Part shown: in pieces, positions 59,784-64,000 of the stretch
Position numbering within the stretch: the first letter of the stretch is position 1
How the letters are laid out: the number at the start of each line of letters is the position of its first letter
Assembly: GCF_000759675.1 (NCBI RefSeq)
Contig: NZ_BAWM01000158.1
Location: forward strand, 115,823 to 179,822
Direction: 5' to 3'
DNA from: Neobacillus niacini
GTDB lineage: Bacteria; Bacillota; Bacilli; Bacillales; Cytobacillaceae
Length of the DNA stretch: 64,000 nucleotides
The notes under the pieces: generated by a model
The model's database searches: none
Told to the model about the DNA's origin: nothing
The model's input: only the letters and a program-made list of their open reading frames with translations
Made by a program: the position numbers and the translations under genes

Positions 59784-61121
59784 TTACTTTAATGCTGACC
59801 GTAATTGGTCACTCACTTTTTCAACGGACTCTTGCCAATCTTTTACTTTTTTATCGCCAGAAACAATACTGTCGATCGTTCTGAATAATGTATCTGCCAT
59901 GCTGACACCCTCAACGGCTTCTGTTGCAGCAAATCCACCCATACCTGCTTTTGCTCCGGAATCATAAATACTATAGAATAGCTTATTGTCACCGGTCAGC
60001 TTTTCGGAGATCCCTTCGATTGGTTGTATCGCACCAGCTTCTGCAAAAATTCCCGTTGCTTCATCGGAATAAACATACGTTAAGAAATCCTTTGCTGCAT
60101 CTTTATTTTTAGCCTGAGCTGGCACCCACATTTGTTCGAAGAAGGTAAAAGCGTAACGATCACCGCCATTATCAATAGCCGGCAATGCTGTCATACCCCA
60201 TTCAAAGCCATCCACTTTAGGCGCTTCTCCCATTTCACCAACGACCCACGTACCATTTGGCATAAACAGTGCTTTGTTATCAAGAATCAATTGTTGATTT
60301 TTCGTGTAGTCTTTGTCATTGGCATTGGCAACAGTTGTGGGCTCTGTGTATTTAGCTAACTTCCCAACAATTTCAAAAACCTTCGTTGCTTCAGGAGATT
60401 CCCAAATGCCATCTTCATATTTCATCGCTTTATTGTAAAAGTCAGGTCCGCCCGCTTCTAATAGTAAAGAATAGAAAAATGCATCAAAGTAACCGGTAGT
60501 AGGGTATGTGAATAATGCGATTCCTTCAGCTTTCGCTTTATCACCTAACGCCCACATCTCATCCCAAGTCTTCGGTACCTCCCAGCCCTTTTCTTTTAAC
60601 AAGCCGGCATTATAGAATAATCCAGTTGGACTGTAGAACATCGGTGCCATATAAGTTTTCCCGTCATTATAAGGGCTGGTTGCCAGTGTGTCAGTAAAAC
60701 CTGGTACCAACTTATCCTTTACTTTGACATCCTCACCATAAACGTTTTTATCCAAAACATCCGAAATGTCTTCTAAAGCTTTATCTTTAATCAAATTTTC
60801 TGTCAGTGCCAGTTTTCTTCCGGCTGCCAATAAAACCACATCCGGATAGTTTCCTGCTTTCATATTCGGGCTGATAACATCCTCGAGATTTTTATCCACA
60901 GTCAATTCAACATCAACTTTCGGATTTGCTGCTTCATACGCATCGATCACTTTGGTCCACATATCTTTACCATAAGCTGACTCTAATGCTGCCACATGAA
61001 GGGTCTGTTGTTCACTAGATGTTTTACCATTCTTTGAATCTACCTTTTGATCGTTATTACAAGCCATCAAACCTAGAGATAACATTGCAATCGAACCTGC
61101 CAACAAAAGTTTCTTTTTCAT
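59784..61121 (-). CDS. ABC transporter substrate-binding lipoprotein (sugar)
   Basis: The 445-residue protein has a signal peptide with lipobox L-M-A-C (Cys21) and a D/N-rich linker, then a type I sugar-binding fold of the MalE/CUT1 group (Y-E-A-A-N-P-K-V-D-V-E, P-T-G-L-F-Y-N, W-D-E-M-W-A). Given the GH112 gene in the same operon, Gal-beta-1,3-GalNAc is the likely ligand. It is the first gene of the operon behind the AraC-box promoter. ATG 61121 follows GGGAGGATC. Confidence 0.92.
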   Translation of the reverse strand: MKKKLLLAGSIAMLSLGLMACNNDQKVDSKNGKTSSEQQTLHVAALESAYGKDMWTKVIDAYEAANPKVDVELTVDKNLEDVISPNMKAGNYPDVVLLAAGRKLALTENLIKDKALEDISDVLDKNVYGEDVKVKDKLVPGFTDTLATSPYNDGKTYMAPMFYSPTGLFYNAGLLKEKGWEVPKTWDEMWALGDKAKAEGIALFTYPTTGYFDAFFYSLLLEAGGPDFYNKAMKYEDGIWESPEATKVFEIVGKLAKYTEPTTVANANDKDYTKNQQLILDNKALFMPNGTWVVGEMGEAPKVDGFEWGMTALPAIDNGGDRYAFTFFEQMWVPAQAKNKDAAKDFLTYVYSDEATGIFAEAGAIQPIEGISEKLTGDNKLFYSIYDSGAKAGMGGFAATEAVEGVSMADTLFRTIDSIVSGDKKVKDWQESVEKVSDQLRSALK

Positions 61122-61160
61122 ATTGATCCTCCCTTTATTTCTTTATATCTTAATAGGTAG

Positions 61161-61221
61161 AGTATACATTTAGAAAAACGCTTTCACAATAAACATCTTG
61201 TTCTGTTTTTTAGATATCTTG
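61161..61221 (-). promoter_or_regulatory. AraC-box/cre promoter of the transporter-GH112 operon
   Basis: On the minus strand the -35 TTGTGA (plus 61184-61189) and -10 TATACT (plus 61161-61166) are 17 bp apart. A cre-like TGAAAGCGTTTTTC overlaps the -35 and spacer. Boxes ATCTTG at 61195-61200 and 61216-61221 are 21 bp apart, at the same position as the ATATTGT boxes of the GH101 promoters. Confidence 0.78.
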
Positions 61222-61228
61222 CTACCGT

Positions 61229-61257
61229 TTGTAATTTTCCACTAAAAAACCTATAAT
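61229..61257 (+). promoter_or_regulatory. Probable promoter of the AraC-family gene
   Basis: TTGTAA (61229-61234) and TATAAT (61252-61257) are spaced 17 bp, 36 bp upstream of the start codon. It begins immediately after the boxes of the divergent transporter promoter, so both may be controlled from the same sites. Confidence 0.6.
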
Positions 61258-61293
61258 TCAGTTTAATAGAATGCTTTTGAAGGAGGAAGTTAT

Positions 61294-62160
61294 TTGTCAA
61301 ATGAAATTTATGAGGTTCCACCATCGGCACGGGGCCATCTTCCAGTTAAACTTCTCTATGTAACAAAAGCAAAATACGATAAAGATTGGCATAGCACCAA
61401 TCATACTCATCATTTTACTGAAATATTGTATATTACTAAGGGCAAAGGGACTTTCATTTTTTCAAAAAAAGAAATACCGGTCACAGAGCATGATTTAATT
61501 GTCATCAACCCGAATACCGAGCATACGGAAAAGTCTGGTGTCGATCACCCCCTTGAATATATTGCACTTGGCATCCAAGGTCTAGCTTTTTCATCTCCAG
61601 ATGATCCGGGATTACAGGTCACTTTTTTCAATTATAAACAGGAGAAAAACGTCTATCTCTTTTACCTCCAACAATTGATTGAAGAAGTGGTAAACCAAAA
61701 AGAAGATTATGAGTTGCTCATACAAAACATATTAGAAATTTTATTGCTTAAGATGATGAGGAAAAAGGCATTTACCTTGGAGGAAACATCTACTAAAAAG
61801 ATTAGTAAAGATGTGGCCTTTATAAAAAATTATATTAAGCAGTATTTTCGCGAAGAAATAAATTTGGATACATTAGCTGAGGTTAGTCATATCAATAAAT
61901 ACTACCTTGCTCATTCATTTAAGAAAGCATTCGGTGTTTCTCCGATTGAATACTTAATTCAAACCCGTATCCGGGAAAGTAAAATATTATTAGAAACCAC
62001 CAACTACCCGATTTCTAATATATCAACCATTACCGGCTTTTCTTCCCAGTCCTTTTTTGCTCAATCCTTTAAACGGGTAACGAATCTTTCTCCTTCACAA
62101 TACCGAAATACCAAAAACTCTAATAAAAGTAAAACAAGGAAATCAAAAAGTAACAAATAA
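61294..62160 (+). CDS. AraC-family transcriptional regulator (candidate activator of the core-1 glycan locus)
   Basis: The 288-residue protein has an N-terminal cupin (H-H-F-T-E-I-L-Y-I, G-K-G-T-F-I-F, I-V-I-N-P-N-T-E-H-T) for sugar sensing. Two helix-turn-helix units form the C-terminus (L-A-E-V-S-H-I-N-K-Y-Y-L-A-H-S-F-K-K-A-F-G and I-S-N-I-S-T-I-T-G-F-S-S-Q-S-F-F-A-Q-S-F-K). It is divergent from the transporter operon, and the paired 21-bp-spaced boxes fit AraC-type binding. TTG 61294 follows AAGGAGG; no ATG fits the frame. The tail is rich in K, S and N. Confidence 0.88.
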   Translation: MSNEIYEVPPSARGHLPVKLLYVTKAKYDKDWHSTNHTHHFTEILYITKGKGTFIFSKKEIPVTEHDLIVINPNTEHTEKSGVDHPLEYIALGIQGLAFSSPDDPGLQVTFFNYKQEKNVYLFYLQQLIEEVVNQKEDYELLIQNILEILLLKMMRKKAFTLEETSTKKISKDVAFIKNYIKQYFREEINLDTLAEVSHINKYYLAHSFKKAFGVSPIEYLIQTRIRESKILLETTNYPISNISTITGFSSQSFFAQSFKRVTNLSPSQYRNTKNSNKSKTRKSKSNK

Positions 62161-62180
62161 AATTTCCTAATGGATATGCA

Positions 62181-62216
62181 GAAGAAGACGATTCAAGTCC
62201 GATTCGTCTTCTTCTT
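62181..62216 (+). terminator. Terminator after the AraC-family gene
   Basis: GAAGAAGACGA / TCGTCTTCTTC forms an 11-bp stem with a 12-nt loop. The T run is interrupted (TTCTTCTTC). Confidence 0.6.
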
Positions 62217-62226
62217 CTTCAGCCTA

Positions 62227-62621
62227 TTAAATATCTTCTACCACTAGATAAGTAGCTTTAATTGGTCCATGCACGCCGACAACAAGTTTCATTTCGATGT
62301 CAGCTGAGTTGCTTGGTCCTGTGATGAAGTTGATGCATGAGGCGATTTGTTCGTCGTTTTTTACTTGCTCATTAATGATGCGGGCCGCTTGTGTCATGCG
62401 GGGAACGATACTGCTTTTTGGGATAATAATGATGGAAGTTGCCGGTAAAAAACTGACGATTCTTTGACAAACCCCCTATTGTAAGCCGGCAGTCCGCAGC
62501 AAATTTGTGATTCTGGAAAATCGATTTCACAGCCGAGTCTTTCTAACACTTCCACTGTTGCTTTGCCTACATCACCTTGAAACATATCTACTAAACAAGT
62601 AGCAAAAAGACTAACTTTCAT
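62227..62621 (-). pseudogene. Deletion remnant of a lutABC (lactate utilisation) operon
   Basis: ATG 62621 starts a perfect LutA N-terminus (V-S-L-F-A-T-C-L-V-D-M-F-Q-G-D-V-G-K-A-T-V and Q-I-C-C-G-L-P-A-Y-N). After about 50 residues the sequence switches, out of frame, to the LutC C-terminus (I-I-I-I-P-K-S-S-I-V-P-R-M-T-Q-A and F-I-T-G-P-S-N-S-A-D-I-E). That part ends at TAA 62227. Most of lutA, all of lutB and the front of lutC are missing. The join lies near 62465. It cannot encode a working L-lactate oxidation complex. Confidence 0.88.
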
Positions 62622-62659
62622 TTTTCCCGGCTCCCTTTTACCTAATCTTTGATGCAGTC

Positions 62660-62690
62660 AAAAAAACCAATCCATACTAATTGGATTGGA
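62660..62690 (-). terminator. Hairpin with minus-strand T run between lutA remnant and the transposase
   Basis: CCAATCC / GGATTGG around a 9-nt loop is followed on the minus strand by TTTTTTT. It would end transcription coming from the right into the lut remnant. Confidence 0.65.
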
Positions 62691-62889
62691 TCCTTCTTAT
62701 TCTTTCGGACTCAAGAATTTTTCACGGTCCATTCTATTACACTCTAAATTAAAGCACACCTTTTTTCAAAATAATATTTGCATAGGGCGCTCGTTCACTC
62801 GTAGCAACTATGGCATAAGCCGCTTTACTTCGTTCGTAAAAATCCATTCTTTCAAGCTTTTCAATTTGGACAGGGAAATTGCGATCGGT

Positions 62890-63597
62890 ATGGAAAAAGA
62901 AGATTTGTTCAAATGGAAGCACTATCAGCCTGACATTATTTTGTTAACAGTAAGATGGTACCTACTGTACAACTTAAGTTTTCGTGATTTGGTGGAAATA
63001 ATGGAGGAGCGTGGCTTATCCATGGCTCATACAACGATTATGCGTTGGGTTCATCAATATGGACCTCAATTAGATAAAAGAGTACGTCGTCATCTTAAGC
63101 CAACAAATGACTCTTGGAGAGTCGATGAAACCTATATTAAGGTAAAAGGTCAATGGATGTATTTATATCGTGCAGTCGATTCAGAAGGGAATACCATTGG
63201 TTTTTATCTAAGTGAATCAAGAAATAAACAAGCAGCCAAGCGCTTTTTCATGAAAGCCTTGGCTACTTCTCATGTTTGTAAACCTCGTGTCATAACAGTG
63301 GACAAAAACCCAGCCTATCCCGTAGCGATTCAAGAGTTAAAAGAAGAGAAACATATGCCTGAAGGCATACAAATAAGGCAAGTGAAATATCTCAATAATA
63401 TGGTAGAACAGGATCATCGTTTTATAAAGAAGCGAGTTCGTTCAATGTTAGGATTAAAATCATTTCGTACAGCTACTTACATACTGAGTGGTATAGAAGC
63501 GATGCATATGATTAAAAAGAAGCAGGTTCATCAAGGGGTGAAGTCTGCCCAAAACCAAAAAGAATTCATCCATAAATTATTTGGATTAGCTTCATAA
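62890..63597 (+). mobile_element. IS6-family (IS240/IS26-like) transposase
   Basis: The 235-residue DDE transposase has an N-terminal HTH region (S-F-R-D-L-V-E-I-M-E-E-R-G-L, T-I-M-R-W-V-H-Q-Y-G-P). The catalytic core has D-E-T-Y-I-K (first Asp), T-V-D-K-N (second Asp) and V-E-Q-D-H-R-F-I-K-K-R (Glu region), all intact, and the length is normal. ATG 62890 is used; the upstream extension of the frame is not family-like. A terminal-repeat-like end GAGTAGTTTTTGCAC lies at 63638-63652. I did not find its inverted partner on the left, so the element may be truncated there. Confidence 0.88.
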
Positions 63598-63654
63598 GTT
63601 AGCCATTCAAAGGAAATTGATACTCTATGTTTCTAGCGAGTAGTTTTTGCACAA

Positions 63655-63688
63655 AAAAAGACAGATGGGCTTCCATCTGTCTTTTTTA
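63655..63688 (+). terminator. Bidirectional terminator after the transposase
   Basis: GACAGATGG / CCATCTGTC with a 4-nt loop is flanked by A and T runs, between the transposase and the convergent membrane-protein gene. Confidence 0.88.
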
Positions 63689-64000
63689 TGCAGGCGTATT
63701 ATTTAACTGATTTCCCGATTCTTTCTTTGATATTAAGTGTTTAAACTTAAGATCAGCAATCCAGTAAATCAGATAAGCAGAAACACTGAAAAAGAAAAAG
63801 AAAATTAAAAAGGAAAAGCGTAATGAAAGAATGGTCCATGCACTAAGAATAATCATACAAAAAATCGATAAATGAATTTTGTATAAACCTACTTTAAGAC
63901 TATTAAGACACAAGTGCTTAAAGGACGTGACCATATTAACCATCAGTGGATAAATGCTTAAAAAAGATAGAACAAATAAAAAACTGACCAATAGGATTAC
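63686..64000 (-). CDS. Partial membrane protein of unknown function
   Basis: The minus-strand frame is open to the window edge, so the gene may begin beyond it; within the window it gives about 104 residues. It holds three hydrophobic segments (F-L-F-V-L-S-F-L, I-F-C-M-I-I-L-S-A-W-T-I and L-I-F-F-F-F-F-S-V-S-A-Y-L-I-Y-W) and a hydrophilic tail ending N-N-T-P-A. A TTG at 63991 is a possible start but has no visible ribosome site. I recognise no family. Confidence 0.55.
   Translation of the reverse strand, partial: VILLVSFLFVLSFLSIYPLMVNMVTSFKHLCLNSLKVGLYKIHLSIFCMIILSAWTILSLRFSFLIFFFFFSVSAYLIYWIADLKFKHLISKKESGNQLNNTPA

Noticed and set aside
62686..62889. Longer transposase start at 62686
   Set aside because: The first 68 codons show no similarity to IS6 transposases; ATG 62890 gives the usual 235-residue protein.

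Overview
The window looks like chromosome from a low-GC, endospore-former-type Bacillaceae (Bacillus/Neobacillus/Mesobacillus-like). The grounds are AT-rich sequence, strong AGGAGG ribosome sites, frequent TTG and GTG starts, a YjbC homologue, CcpA-type cre sites, a Rex operator and Bacillus-type protein families. No rRNA, tRNA or CRISPR was seen. The species cannot be fixed from the sequence alone.

Layout. (1) 1-4.2 kb: end of leuA, then leuB, leuC and leuD, with seven exact-period 52-bp repeats between leuB and leuC. (2) 4.2-19.6 kb: a loose run of small, mostly minus-strand housekeeping and accessory genes (acetyltransferases, histidine phosphatases, VOC, HIT, DUF families, a hemolysin III protein, a beta-helix protein, an SGNH hydrolase), with gene remnants and unannotated small ORFs. 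(3) 19.9-23.7 kb: DUF488 protein, a three-gene operon (M19 dipeptidase, P1 peptidase, HTH protein) and an azoreductase. (4) 24-32.9 kb: purine catabolism. guaD and ade run on the plus strand; uraD, uricase, uraH, allantoinase and allantoate hydrolase run on the minus strand with a further M20 enzyme. A second 52-bp repeat array lies exactly between uraD and uricase, which are one fused gene (pucL) in B. subtilis. (5) 32.9-40.9 kb: SET protein, a 75-aa protein and adhE (perfect Rex operator), then argH, an amino-acid permease and a regulator. (6) 41.2-62.2 kb: a locus for utilising the mucin core-1 disaccharide. (7) 62.2-64 kb: a deletion scar of a lutABC operon, an IS6-family transposase and a partial membrane protein.

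The most coherent system is region 6. Two secreted GH101 endo-alpha-N-acetylgalactosaminidases should release Gal-beta-1,3-GalNAc from O-glycoproteins. An ABC transporter (binding lipoprotein plus two permeases, no ATPase in the window) should import it, and a GH112 phosphorylase should split it into Gal-1-P and GalNAc. A ROK kinase, a NagA-type deacetylase, AgaS, LacC and LacD then form a complete route from GalNAc through GalNAc-6-P, GalN-6-P, tagatose-6-P and tagatose-1,6-bisphosphate to triose phosphates. Three minus-strand promoters (before the binding protein and before each GH101) share one architecture: two ATATTGT/ATCTTG boxes 21 bp apart, a -35 TTGTG(A/T), a cre-like site inside a 17-bp spacer, and a -10. 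The divergent AraC-family gene is the likely activator.

The least explained signal is a family of 51-52-bp tandem repeats in three places (1728-2091, 4634-4843, 29307-29660). In all three, complementary arms are about 25 nt apart. The arm sequence differs between arrays but complementarity is kept. A separate 20-bp repeat (TTTACGTGCC) lies at 23760-24034.
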